Assembly: GCA_018267545.1 (NCBI GenBank)
Contig: JAFDYG010000285.1
Coordinates: 1-53,356, forward strand
Reading direction: 5' to 3'
DNA: 53,356 nt
Origin: Bacteroidota bacterium
GTDB lineage: Bacteria; Bacteroidota; Bacteroidia; Chitinophagales; Chitinophagaceae
Under the pieces are notes generated by a model. It did not search any database, had not been told where the DNA came from, and saw only the letters and a list, made by a program, of their open reading frames with translations. Positions 43,932 through 53,073 of this stretch are shown here, in pieces. The position numbers and the translations under genes are program-made. The first letter of the stretch is position 1; the number at the start of each line of letters is the position of its first letter.

Positions 43932-46900
43932 ATGAAATTTTTAAAACACCCCAAAATGGGTGTAATGGGGAACCCATGGTTGCTTAAGTCCATAATAATC
44001 ATGAAACTAACGCTAATCCTTTTATTATTCTTCAACCTCAATCTGTGTGCGAATGCCTGGTCGCAAACAAGGGTGACCATTAATCTGAAGGCAGCCGATT
44101 TCAAAAAGATCATCTCCACCATCGAGAAACAAAGCGTCTATCATTTCATCTACAGCGAAAAGAAGATCCCCATTCTCGGAAAATTGGACATCGACGTCCG
44201 GAACGAAGAAGTTCCCAGGCTGCTCGATAACCTTATGGCCAACTCCGGTTTCAAATACAACCTGCTTGCCAATAATCTCATTGTCATCACAAAAGCCGAC
44301 GACGAAACATCCGTCACCGCCCCTCCCTTCTCCGGGAAGGTCACGGACGAAAAAGGTCAGCCCCTCGTCGGAGCTTCCGTCCGCATCAAAGGGGCGAAGA
44401 CCGGCACCAGCACCGACGCCACCGGATCCTTTACGCTCGAGGTTCCGGACAATACGGTGCTGATCATCAGTTACCTCGGATACGAGGACAAGGAAGTAGC
44501 CGCCACCGGCTCACCGCTCACAATTGCACTCCGTCTTGCGACGAATAGCTTGAACGAAGCCGTAGTAATTGGTTACGGAACGCAAAAAAAGGTCAACCTC
44601 ACCGGGGCCATAGCTACGGTCAATGCGGACAAGCTCGAAGGCCGCCCCATGGTTAACCTGGCCGATGGCCTGGAAGGGCTCATTCCCAACCTCAACGTAA
44701 ACCTGACCAGCGGGCAGCCCGGCGCCAAAGCCACATTCAATATCCGCGGCCTGACGACGCTCGCTCTCAATACCTCCGGCACGTCCATCAGCGCCTCCAC
44801 GACCGGCCCCCTCATCCTCGTCGACGGCGTATCCCGCGACCCGAACCTCATCGACCCCAATGACGTGGAAAGCGTCACCGTCCTCAAAGACGCCGCCGCC
44901 TCCGCTATATACGGCAGCCGCGCCGCTAATGGCGTTATGCTCATCACCACCAAGACAGGGAAAAAAGGACCGGTCCATTTATCCTATTCCGGTTCTTATA
45001 CCATTTCACGTCCCACTCAGCTGGTCGACCAGGTAAACTCCGGGGACTATATCAAAATGTTCAATGAAGCCAACCGCACCGGCCTGGCCAGCGGCGCATA
45101 TACTACAACACCTTTCTCTTCCACCGACTCGACAATGGCGGCGGCATATCGTGCCGACCCCGCGCATAATCCAACCGGTTACCAGGACCCGTCCAACCCC
45201 AAACGCTACCGATATGTCGGCAACACCGACTGGATACACGTTCTCTATCCCGGATGGGCGCCTCAGCAGCAGCACAATGTCTCGGTATCCGGCGGCCAGG
45301 ATAATACTACCTACCTCGCAAGCCTGGGCTACTATCGGCAGGAAGGCCTGGAAAAAACCGCCAACCAGGTATTCCAGCGCTATACCCCCTCTCTGAAAGT
45401 GAATACCGACGTGACCAAATGGCTGACCTTTAATTTTAACCTCTCCCTTACTCACACGGATAACAACCAGCCGGCGGCAACCCGTATCAACCAGGGCGGT
45501 GCGACTAATGGCGGCTGGCTCGAATCCGGGCTTCCGCCGGTAATGCCCGTTCGCAACCCGGACGGCAACTTCGCAGGTCAGGGCAATTACTCCAATCCCG
45601 TCGCCATCAACGCCCTGTCGGGACGAGACATCGATCAGCAGAACGACTTCTGGAGCACGGGCCGCATCATACTTAAGCCCGTAAATCATCTGACGCTTAC
45701 CGCCGATTATACATGGAACAGCTTTGCCGAATTCGACAAGGCCAACCTCATACCCTTTAACGAGTACGGCTACAACGGCGCGTTCCTCGATATCTTCCCC
45801 TGGACTAATCCCTCGCAGGTCACCGAAACCCGGCGGAACAACACCTACAAGGCTCTCAACGCCTACGGCACCTACGAGAACACATTCGCAAAGGCGCACT
45901 ATTTCAAGTTCCTGCTTGGTTATAACCAGGAATATTATCATTATTTTACAAGCACGTCGCTTGCAAAGAACCTGGTCGACCCCAATCTGCCCGCCATCGG
46001 TCTCAACAACGACTCCAAACCATCTGTAAGCGAGGTCGAAACAGAATCCGCTCTCATCGGGACATTTACCCGGTTGAACTATATCTACAAGAATCGCTAT
46101 CTTCTCGAAATCAATGCCCGCTATGACGGCACTTCCCGCTTCCAGCCCGGTCACCAGTACGTATTTTCTCCATCTGCATCCGCAGGATGGAACATTGCTG
46201 AAGAATCCTTCATGGAAAATACCCGCGGCGTTCTCGACGTGCTAAAGCTGAGACTGTCCTATGGTCAGCTGCCCGACCAGCTGACTCCACCCGGAGCAGC
46301 CTCTTCACTCAATCAATATCCCACTGTCGCCGTGATGCCCGCCGGCGCAGTACCATATCTCATCAATGGTCAGCCCGGCGTTACCGTCAGCACGCCAAGG
46401 CTTATTTCGCCCATCCAGTCCTGGGAAAAGGTACAGACAAAGAACATCGGCCTGGACTATTCTTTCCTTCGCGACCGGCTCAATGGCAGCTTCGACTACT
46501 TCCTCAACAACATCAAAGACATCCTTGTCGGCGGACCACTATTACCCACTCTGCTGGGAACGGGTTCACCTTCGGGTAACTTTGCCGGGGCCAAAAGCCA
46601 TGGCTATGAATTCAGCCTCAACTGGCGTGACAAGCTGTTCGAAGGCAAGCTTTCCTATGCCGTGACCCTGAGCCTGGCCAACACTTCCAATACCGAAATC
46701 ACCAGCTATCCCAATAATCCTAACAACAACATCAAGGATGTTTATGTCGGCAGCCATATCGGGGATATATGGGGATTCCAGAACAACGGCTTCTACGCAA
46801 CCGATGCCGAAGCGCAGGCCGTAAACAATTCGGCCCTTGCCGGGTACAAATGGCTGGCCGGAGACATCAGATATCGCGACGTGAACAAGGATGGGAAGAT

Positions 46901-47432
46901 CGACTATGGGACCAATACGGTAGGCAACCCCGGCGACCAATCCATCATCGCCAACAGCACGGTCCACAACCGCTTCGGCTTCAATCTCAACCTCGGCTAC
47001 AAAGGATTCGATTTCACGACCTTCCTGCAGGGAGTGCTCAAGCACGACTTCTATCCCAACGAGTATGTGTTCTACGCCTTCCGCGACGACGAATACAGCA
47101 TTCCTTCGCAGTTCGCAACCGATTACTGGACGCCTGCGCATACCAATGCTTTCTTCCCACGTCTGCGTTTCTCCGGCGGCGGCAACGAACAGGCACAGGA
47201 CAAGTATATTTTAAATGCTTCCTATGTACGCGTGAAACAGCTGACGCTCGGATACACCATCCCCGCAGCAACGACGAAAAGATGGAAGATCCAGCGCGTC
47301 CGGTTCTATATCACCGGGCAGAACCTGTTCACCTTTACGCCTTTAAACAAGAACTATGATCCCGAAGTAATCGGCTTCAACACTTATCCGTTGAACAAAT
47401 CCTTATCCTTCGGGATCCAGGCCGGTTTGTAA
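43932..47432 (+). CDS. SusC/RagA-type TonB-dependent receptor with STN domain
   Basis: 1166 residues. The signal peptide core is MKLTLILLLFFNLNLC (from residue 24); the N-terminal 23 residues MKFLKHPKMGVMGNPWLLKS are a common extension in such receptors, so the first ATG is kept. The STN domain (about 45-115) is followed by a carboxypeptidase-like domain (about 135-210), TonB-box-like EAVVIGYGTQKK near 213, a plug with DVESVTVLKDAAASAIYGSRAANGV and a barrel ending SLSFGIQAGL. STN ties it to the FecR/ECF pair upstream. It imports an oligosaccharide with the SusD partner encoded next. Confidence 0.96.
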   Translation: MKFLKHPKMGVMGNPWLLKSIIIMKLTLILLLFFNLNLCANAWSQTRVTINLKAADFKKIISTIEKQSVYHFIYSEKKIPILGKLDIDVRNEEVPRLLDNLMANSGFKYNLLANNLIVITKADDETSVTAPPFSGKVTDEKGQPLVGASVRIKGAKTGTSTDATGSFTLEVPDNTVLIISYLGYEDKEVAATGSPLTIALRLATNSLNEAVVIGYGTQKKVNLTGAIATVNADKLEGRPMVNLADGLEGLIPNLNVNLTSGQPGAKATFNIRGLTTLALNTSGTSISASTTGPLILVDGVSRDPNLIDPNDVESVTVLKDAAASAIYGSRAANGVMLITTKTGKKGPVHLSYSGSYTISRPTQLVDQVNSGDYIKMFNEANRTGLASGAYTTTPFSSTDSTMAAAYRADPAHNPTGYQDPSNPKRYRYVGNTDWIHVLYPGWAPQQQHNVSVSGGQDNTTYLASLGYYRQEGLEKTANQVFQRYTPSLKVNTDVTKWLTFNFNLSLTHTDNNQPAATRINQGGATNGGWLESGLPPVMPVRNPDGNFAGQGNYSNPVAINALSGRDIDQQNDFWSTGRIILKPVNHLTLTADYTWNSFAEFDKANLIPFNEYGYNGAFLDIFPWTNPSQVTETRRNNTYKALNAYGTYENTFAKAHYFKFLLGYNQEYYHYFTSTSLAKNLVDPNLPAIGLNNDSKPSVSEVETESALIGTFTRLNYIYKNRYLLEINARYDGTSRFQPGHQYVFSPSASAGWNIAEESFMENTRGVLDVLKLRLSYGQLPDQLTPPGAASSLNQYPTVAVMPAGAVPYLINGQPGVTVSTPRLISPIQSWEKVQTKNIGLDYSFLRDRLNGSFDYFLNNIKDILVGGPLLPTLLGTGSPSGNFAGAKSHGYEFSLNWRDKLFEGKLSYAVTLSLANTSNTEITSYPNNPNNNIKDVYVGSHIGDIWGFQNNGFYATDAEAQAVNNSALAGYKWLAGDIRYRDVNKDGKIDYGTNTVGNPGDQSIIANSTVHNRFGFNLNLGYKGFDFTTFLQGVLKHDFYPNEYVFYAFRDDEYSIPSQFATDYWTPAHTNAFFPRLRFSGGGNEQAQDKYILNASYVRVKQLTLGYTIPAATTKRWKIQRVRFYITGQNLFTFTPLNKNYDPEVIGFNTYPLNKSLSFGIQAGL

Positions 47433-47465
47433 AAAGAAAATCTTTTTTAAGCAAACGATCAAAAA

Positions 47466-49193
47466 ATGAAATCTAAAAATATACTGGCAATAGCCGTCCT
47501 GGTTATTTCCGCCTTGAGTTCATGCAAAAAAGACAGCTTCCTGAACCGCTCTCCATTGAGCGATATCAGCCCGTCTACATTCTTTAGCGACGAGACCGAC
47601 CTGCAGCTGTACTGCAATCAATATTACACCGGTCTGCCCGTGCAAACACTCGTCAATGCAGATGACCAGTCAGACGACAAAGCCAACTCCTCGATCAACC
47701 TGCTGCTTTCCGGCAGCTATACCATTCCGCCCGCCGTCGATACGGCCAATGACCTTGTTGGAACAGGCGCTCTCAAAGACGTCAGGGGACTGCTGAACGG
47801 CACAGGGACCAATTATTCATTCGCTCAGATAAGAAGATGCAATTTCTTCCTGGCCAATTATGGCAGGGCCCAGATCAGCGACTCTATCAAGAATGTCTAT
47901 GCCGGCGAAACATACTTCTTCCGGGCCAACGACTTCTGGAAAAAGGTCAAGGCCTTCGGCGATGTTCCTTATATCAATACCTATATCACCGACACGTCCA
48001 AATCATCCCTCTACAGCACCCGAACCCCTCACCAGCAGGTCATGGATTCGGTACTGAAAGACATCAACTTTGCCGTGGACCATCTTCCCGTCACCCCTTC
48101 CCAGACCGGACGTATCAACAAGTATGCTGCCCTTGCCCTTAAAGCGCGCATATGCCTTTGGGAAGGCACCTACCGGAAATACTGGACAGGAGCAGGCGAC
48201 CCCGCCCCCTATTTACAGGGAGCGGTCGATGCTGCGGAACGGCTCATGAGCTCCGGACAATTCGGGATATACAGCACCGGCCATCCGCAATCCGATTATT
48301 ATAACCTGTTCATCCAGGATGAGCTCCAAGGCAATAAGGAAGCCATCCTTCCGATGCGCTACCTGTCCTCGATATTGATGAATGGCATCGACAGGTCGCT
48401 TGGGGAAGCAGGAGACGGCTATAGCAAAAACTTCGTTCGCGGCTACCTCTGCACGGATGGACTGCCGATCGCGCTTAGCCCGCTGTATAAAGGCGACGAT
48501 TCTATTGAAAACGAATTAAAAAATCGCGACCCACGGTTCACGCAGGAAATCGCCACTCCGGGTTTCGACCTGCTTGCCGGCGATATAATTACCGTTCCCC
48601 GTATCAGCACTACCGCAACCTCAACTGGCTATATGCCGATCAAGGGCCGCTCCAACAGCCTCGCCGCCTGGAATGCCAATGCGTCGACCTACGACTTCTT
48701 CATCTTCCGCTATGCAGAGACCCTGCTTATCGAAGCCGAAGCCAAGGCCGAGCTGGGGCAATGCGATCAGGCCGTGCTCGACAAGACCATCAACCTGCTG
48801 CGCGATCGCGTCGGTATGCCGCATATGGTCATCGCCAGCCTGGTAAAAGACCCCAATTCCATATTTCCCGCCCTGCCCGTGCTGCTGGATGAGATAAGAA
48901 GAGAAAGAAGGGTCGAGCTCGCCTCCGAAGGCTTCCGGTTCGACGACCTCCACCGCTGGCACGCCGGACAGCTCATCAACAATCCCGAAACCATTTTAGG
49001 CATCAAGCTGTTGCCGCAATACCGTGCCAGGTATACGTATGACATCAGCGGAATATCCGTTGACGCCAACAGCTATGTCCGCGTGTATCCGGGCATCACC
49101 GCCCGCTCCTGGAATGACAAGATGTATCTATATCCCATTCCCACCCAGGAGATCACGCTCAATCCCGCGATTAAGCAAAATCCGGGCTGGTAA
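47466..49193 (+). CDS. SusD/RagB-type glycan-binding lipoprotein
   Basis: 575 residues. MKSKNILAIAVLVISALSSCKKDSF is a lipoprotein signal (Cys 20). The family N-terminal region reads FLNRSPLSDISPSTFFSDETDLQLYCNQYY; the TPR-bearing middle has AEAKAELG; and the C-terminal LLDEIRRERRVELASEGFRFDDLHRW motif is diagnostic. It covers the SusC barrel at the cell surface. It starts 33 bp after susC and is followed by a strong terminator, which ends the locus transcript. Confidence 0.96.
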   Translation: MKSKNILAIAVLVISALSSCKKDSFLNRSPLSDISPSTFFSDETDLQLYCNQYYTGLPVQTLVNADDQSDDKANSSINLLLSGSYTIPPAVDTANDLVGTGALKDVRGLLNGTGTNYSFAQIRRCNFFLANYGRAQISDSIKNVYAGETYFFRANDFWKKVKAFGDVPYINTYITDTSKSSLYSTRTPHQQVMDSVLKDINFAVDHLPVTPSQTGRINKYAALALKARICLWEGTYRKYWTGAGDPAPYLQGAVDAAERLMSSGQFGIYSTGHPQSDYYNLFIQDELQGNKEAILPMRYLSSILMNGIDRSLGEAGDGYSKNFVRGYLCTDGLPIALSPLYKGDDSIENELKNRDPRFTQEIATPGFDLLAGDIITVPRISTTATSTGYMPIKGRSNSLAAWNANASTYDFFIFRYAETLLIEAEAKAELGQCDQAVLDKTINLLRDRVGMPHMVIASLVKDPNSIFPALPVLLDEIRRERRVELASEGFRFDDLHRWHAGQLINNPETILGIKLLPQYRARYTYDISGISVDANSYVRVYPGITARSWNDKMYLYPIPTQEITLNPAIKQNPGW

Positions 49194-49225
49194 CAAAGGA
49201 CGCGAAACGCTCCAAAAGATATCAC

Positions 49226-49259
49226 GCAAAAAGGGTCACATCGCTGTGACCCTTTTTGC
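49226..49259 (+). terminator. Intrinsic terminator after susD
   Basis: Perfect 15-bp stem (49226-49240 with 49245-49259), four-base loop TCGC, followed in the stem by a T-run. It closes the sigma-fecR-susC-susD transcription unit. Confidence 0.9.
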
Positions 49260-49263
49260 ACTA

Positions 49264-49280
49264 ATTGGACGGAGTCCAAT
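49264..49280. promoter_or_regulatory. Perfect inverted repeat upstream of the SDR gene
   Basis: ATTGGAC (49264-49270), a 3-base gap, and GTCCAAT (49274-49280). A second, shorter repeat TTACC-attt-GGTAA lies at 49296-49309. Size and symmetry fit TetR- or HxlR-type operators of the SDR gene at 49360. No regulator gene is adjacent. Confidence 0.5.
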
Positions 49281-49359
49281 ACAGACATTATGAATTTACC
49301 ATTTGGTAATTAATACGCCTTCGCGCCGCCCGACCTTTGTCCTACTAAAGCAAAGAATC

Positions 49360-50094
49360 ATGAAACAGCAAACGAACACACTCGACGGGAAGAAAGTCAT
49401 CATCCTCGGCGGGAGCGCCGGCATCGGCCTCGCCACCGCCAAAGCCGCAGCGTCCGAAGGCGCCCAGGTCACCATCGTATCCAGCAACCAGCAGCGCATC
49501 GACCAGGCCCTGCAGCAGCTTCCCGCGAGCGCCAAGGGTGTCGCCGTCGACCTCAGCAAAGAAGCCAACATAAAAGAATTCTTCGACAAGACCGGCAGCT
49601 TTGACCACCTGCTCTATACCGCCGGTGAAAACCTAAGCCTCAGCCCCATTGCCGACACCGACATCGACCAGGCCCGCAGCTTCTTTACTATCCGCTATTG
49701 GGGCGCCTTCGCCGCGGTCAAATACGCCGCGCCCCACATCAACCCCGGCGGCTCCATCGGCCTCATGGGCGGCACAGCCAGCCCCCGCCCCGGTAAAGGT
49801 TGGTCCGTAGCCTCCAGCATCTGCGCAGCCATGGAAGGTTTCACCCGCGCCATGGCCGTCGAGCTCGCGCCCGTCCGCGTCAACCTCGTCGCCGCCGGCG
49901 TCGTCAGGACCGATCTCTGGAACGGCTTCCCCGAAGCAGACCGCAACCAGTTCTTTAAAACAGTGGGTGATTCATTGCTTGTAAAAAGAATCGGTGAGCC
50001 CGAAGACATCGCCCAGGCCTTTATCTATCTGATGAAACAAGGGTATTGTACAGGTCAGTCACTTATCCTCGACGGCGGTAACGTATTGGTTTAA
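49360..50094 (+). CDS. Atypical SDR-family protein lacking Tyr and Lys
   Basis: 244 residues from ATG 49360. The cofactor loop ILGGSAGIGLATAK (about 15-28) is normal. The usual catalytic YxxxK is replaced: alignment of AAMEGFTRAMAVELAPVRVN with the family leaves A-S-S-I-C where YxxxK belongs. The C-terminus is normal (AQAFIYLMKQGYCTGQSLILDGG). A divergent SDR group with this AMEG pattern exists in many bacteria; its members cannot use the standard mechanism. It is preceded by two inverted repeats. Confidence 0.88.
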   Translation: MKQQTNTLDGKKVIILGGSAGIGLATAKAAASEGAQVTIVSSNQQRIDQALQQLPASAKGVAVDLSKEANIKEFFDKTGSFDHLLYTAGENLSLSPIADTDIDQARSFFTIRYWGAFAAVKYAAPHINPGGSIGLMGGTASPRPGKGWSVASSICAAMEGFTRAMAVELAPVRVNLVAAGVVRTDLWNGFPEADRNQFFKTVGDSLLVKRIGEPEDIAQAFIYLMKQGYCTGQSLILDGGNVLV

Positions 50095-50951
50095 TTCCGT
50101 CCCTTCAAATAATCCGCAATCCTCGCATACTTCGCCCTCTCGACCTCATCGGTCATCTCCTGCGGTGCATAGAGCGCCCATCCGAGCGGTGTCCCGCCAT
50201 AAGCGCGGTCCGTCGCATTCACATCGGCACCCGCCTCCACCAACACCTGCACCGCCTCGAGCGAGCCCGACCACACCGCCTGATGCAGCGCCGTCGCATG
50301 CGTATGAAAACCGCTACCCTCCACCGGGTAAGCATTGATATCTACCCCTAATTCAATAAGCAATCTCAGCAAGGAAGATCGGCCGTGAAAAGCCGCTACC
50401 ACCAGCGCCAGCGACCGCTCTTCCCTGCTTGCTTTCCTCGCCATTGCAGCCGCTTCCTCTTCGAGTCCCAATCCAACCGCCGAAGCCAGCGTAATCCTCC
50501 CGCCCTTCGAAATAAGATGCCGCGCCGCATCCGGATTCCCATGCGCGATCGCACTAAGCCCTTCCCCCGGCAACGCCCCCGCATCCAGCATCAAATCGAT
50601 CAGAGACAGCTGTACTCCACACTCCCTCGGTATACGCCCCGTAGCAATTAACCCCAACGCATATCCGACCTGCTCCTTCAAAAGCTCCGGCGCATTCTTT
50701 CGAACACCCTCGACAATCATCCTCGCCATCCCGACGATATTCGAAGCCAGCACGCCCCTCCGTATCGGATTGTCCGCAACAAACCACAGCAGATAAGGGT
50801 GCTTGAAATATCCCTCATCCGGCTGGTCTGCGCGTAATCGCACCAGGTCGGGATGCTCCGCCAGCAGCCGTTCCAGCGCCTCCATATCACCGCCATCCAG
50901 ATACCCCACCGCCTCCCTGAACAAGGGATCGGCAATGTCGATATTCTCCAT
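50091..50951 (-). CDS. Ankyrin-repeat protein
   Basis: 286 residues without a signal peptide. Clear ankyrin units lie in the C-terminal half: ATALHQAVWSGSLEAVQVLVEAGADVNATDRAYGGTPLGWAL (about 215-265) and LALVVAAFHGRSSLLRLLIELGVDINAY (about 180-210), with weaker ones before. The N-terminal 100 residues are helical (GDMEALERLLAEHPDLVRL). Ankyrin proteins bind other proteins; no partner can be named. Its 3' end overlaps the SDR gene's stop by 4 bp. It is divergent from the Tat-exported protein gene. Confidence 0.85.
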   Translation of the reverse strand: MENIDIADPLFREAVGYLDGGDMEALERLLAEHPDLVRLRADQPDEGYFKHPYLLWFVADNPIRRGVLASNIVGMARMIVEGVRKNAPELLKEQVGYALGLIATGRIPRECGVQLSLIDLMLDAGALPGEGLSAIAHGNPDAARHLISKGGRITLASAVGLGLEEEAAAMARKASREERSLALVVAAFHGRSSLLRLLIELGVDINAYPVEGSGFHTHATALHQAVWSGSLEAVQVLVEAGADVNATDRAYGGTPLGWALYAPQEMTDEVERAKYARIADYLKGRN

Positions 50952-50988
50952 GATTAATGATCGATTTACCCTAAGTTCGCACTAAAAA

Positions 50989-53073
50989 GTGAGCAAGCCT
51001 TTATCCAGACGTAACTTTATTCTCACCACCGCCGCAGGCGCCCTCGGCCTCTCCGCTACCCGCCTGAATGCAGGCGCAGCAACCGCAGCACTCCCCGCAG
51101 CCAGCGCTCAGACCGCCGAAGCAGCAGCCATCGCCCAAGCCGCAACCGACGCCGCCGAGCTGCATACCCTCAGCCTTTCCCTCTCGGAAACCTGGGCCAA
51201 AAAACTTCTCAGCCTCCAGGTCCTCGACTCCGCCCGACCCGAATACGGCGGCATCCTTTGTCCCTCCTACCACATCGTCCATGGTCGCATCGGCGACACC
51301 ATCTATCCCTTCCTGCACATGGCCCGCCGCACCGGCGATCACCGCTATATAGACGCATCCGTCCTCCTGTTCCGCTGGATGGAATCACACGTCAGCCAAC
51401 CCGACGGTTCCTGGCTCAACGAACCCCGCGACTCCTGGAAAGGCACCACTATCTTCGCCACCATCGCCCTCTGCGAAGCCCTCCGCTACCACGGCGACCT
51501 GCTCGAACCCGCTTTCAAAAAAGAAATACAAGCCCGCCTGCAAAAAGCCGGTGACTTCATCTACAATACAGTAACAATAGATTACGGCAATATCAACTAT
51601 CCAATATCCGCTTCTTACGCCCTCTCACTGTTAGGCACCCTCGAAGACCAGCCAAAATACAAAGAAAAAGCGCGCAACCTCGCACACCAGGCCCTTGGCT
51701 TCTTCACGAAAAACGACCATTTCATTTTCGGCGAAGGCACGCCCTACTACGAGCCCAGCAAAAGAGGCTGCTTTTCCGTCGACCTTGGCTACAACGTCGA
51801 AGAATCCCTGCCCTCTCTCACACTCTACGGCATCCTCAACCAGGACGAAGAGCTGCTGGCCATGGTCACCCGTTCCCTCCAAACCCATATGGAGTTTATG
51901 TTGCCCGATGGCGGCTGGGATAACAGCTGGGGCACCCGCAACTACAAATGGACCTGGTGGGGCAGCCGCACCTCCGACGGCTGCCAGCCCGCCTACGCCC
52001 TCCTCGCGAACCGCGACTCCAGATTTACCCGCGTAGCCCTCAAAAACACCCAGCTCTTCGAGCGCTGCACTATCGACGGCATCCTCTACGGCGGCCCCCA
52101 CTATGCATCGCACCACATTCCGCCCAGCATCCACCATACATTTACCCATATTAAAGCGCTCACCACCATTCTCGACCACCAACCCGAAGCCGGCGCAACG
52201 CCCTCGAATGCGGCCCCCGGAAGCGGCGCAACGCCAGCCAACGTGGCCCCCGGAGTCAGCCGGCCTGCCGTCGCCGCCGCATCCGCCAAAACCGCGACCG
52301 CCGCACTCCTCCTCCCCCGCGAAGCCCCTCACTCCCCCCGCTTTTTCCCCGACATCCAAACCTGGCTCCTCAGCACCGGCGGCTACCGCGCCACCATCAC
52401 CGCCTACGACCGCGAATACAAAGCCATGCACAACGGACACGCCACCGGCGGCGCCCTCTCCCTGCTCTGGCACGAACAAACCGGCCCCATCTTCGTCGCC
52501 AGCATGACCGCCTACCAGCTCGTCGAAGCCGGTAACATGCAAAAAGACACCGACCCTCACTCCATGTCCTTAACTCCCCGCATGGAATATACCACCGACG
52601 GCGTAACCTACACCAACATTGCTGACCTGGAATCAAAAGTAACAGTAGAAGAAAAACACGACAGGACCATCGTAAGAACCGAATCCCGGCTCGTCGACAA
52701 GGACCAGCACGAACCCGCACAGGGAACCATTCGCTGCCAGATAACCTACACCTTTACACCCAAAAATATCCGTCTCTCCTTTCACCATAACTCAACACCG
52801 CAGGCGAGCGACATCCGCATCGTCCTACCGGTCATCTCCGCATCGGGCGAATCCTTCACAACGCAAGGCGACAAAACTATCCATATAAAAAAACAAAACG
52901 CTACCCTTACGATACGAGCAAACCAGCCCCTCCAACAGTTACCCACAACCGACGGCCGGATCTTCAATTTTGTCCCCGGTTTCGAAGCCATTCCTCTCGC
53001 CATCCAACCAGCACAAGCCGCACCTCCCACACCCGTAAAACCACCCACCATTATCGACATCACTATCCACTAA
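50989..53073 (+). CDS. Tat-exported alpha/alpha-barrel protein, putative polysaccharide lyase or hydrolase
   Basis: 694 residues from GTG 50989. The signal has the twin-Arg motif SRRNFILTTAAGALGL, so it is exported folded by Tat. Residues about 60-400 form helical repeats with aromatic-rich loops (DGSWLNEPRDSWKGTT, GGWDNSWGTRNYKWTWWGSRTSDG, HTFTHIKALTT) like an (alpha/alpha)6 toroid of lyases and glycoside hydrolases. A beta-rich C-terminal part (about 460-694) resembles heparinase-type sandwich domains. Between them is a Pro/Ala linker with two 11-residue repeats (GATPSNAAPGS, GATPANVAPGV). Catalytic residues are not assigned. Confidence 0.75.
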   Translation: MSKPLSRRNFILTTAAGALGLSATRLNAGAATAALPAASAQTAEAAAIAQAATDAAELHTLSLSLSETWAKKLLSLQVLDSARPEYGGILCPSYHIVHGRIGDTIYPFLHMARRTGDHRYIDASVLLFRWMESHVSQPDGSWLNEPRDSWKGTTIFATIALCEALRYHGDLLEPAFKKEIQARLQKAGDFIYNTVTIDYGNINYPISASYALSLLGTLEDQPKYKEKARNLAHQALGFFTKNDHFIFGEGTPYYEPSKRGCFSVDLGYNVEESLPSLTLYGILNQDEELLAMVTRSLQTHMEFMLPDGGWDNSWGTRNYKWTWWGSRTSDGCQPAYALLANRDSRFTRVALKNTQLFERCTIDGILYGGPHYASHHIPPSIHHTFTHIKALTTILDHQPEAGATPSNAAPGSGATPANVAPGVSRPAVAAASAKTATAALLLPREAPHSPRFFPDIQTWLLSTGGYRATITAYDREYKAMHNGHATGGALSLLWHEQTGPIFVASMTAYQLVEAGNMQKDTDPHSMSLTPRMEYTTDGVTYTNIADLESKVTVEEKHDRTIVRTESRLVDKDQHEPAQGTIRCQITYTFTPKNIRLSFHHNSTPQASDIRIVLPVISASGESFTTQGDKTIHIKKQNATLTIRANQPLQQLPTTDGRIFNFVPGFEAIPLAIQPAQAAPPTPVKPPTIIDITIH
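52191..52254 (+). repeat. Two-copy 33-bp in-frame repeat in a linker
   Basis: Copies at 52191-52221 and 52224-52254 share most bases (CGGCGCAACGCC then GGCCCCCGGA) with a 33-bp period. They encode the two 11-residue Pro/Ala linker units of the Tat-exported protein and look like a recent in-frame duplication. Confidence 0.6.

Noticed and set aside
45006-46154. Antisense frame of 382 codons within susC
   Set aside because: It is the complement of a well-supported receptor gene; no family motif or plausible start region.
51631-52560. Antisense frame of 309 codons in the Tat-exported protein gene
   Set aside because: Gly/Val/Ala-rich shadow of GC-rich coding DNA.
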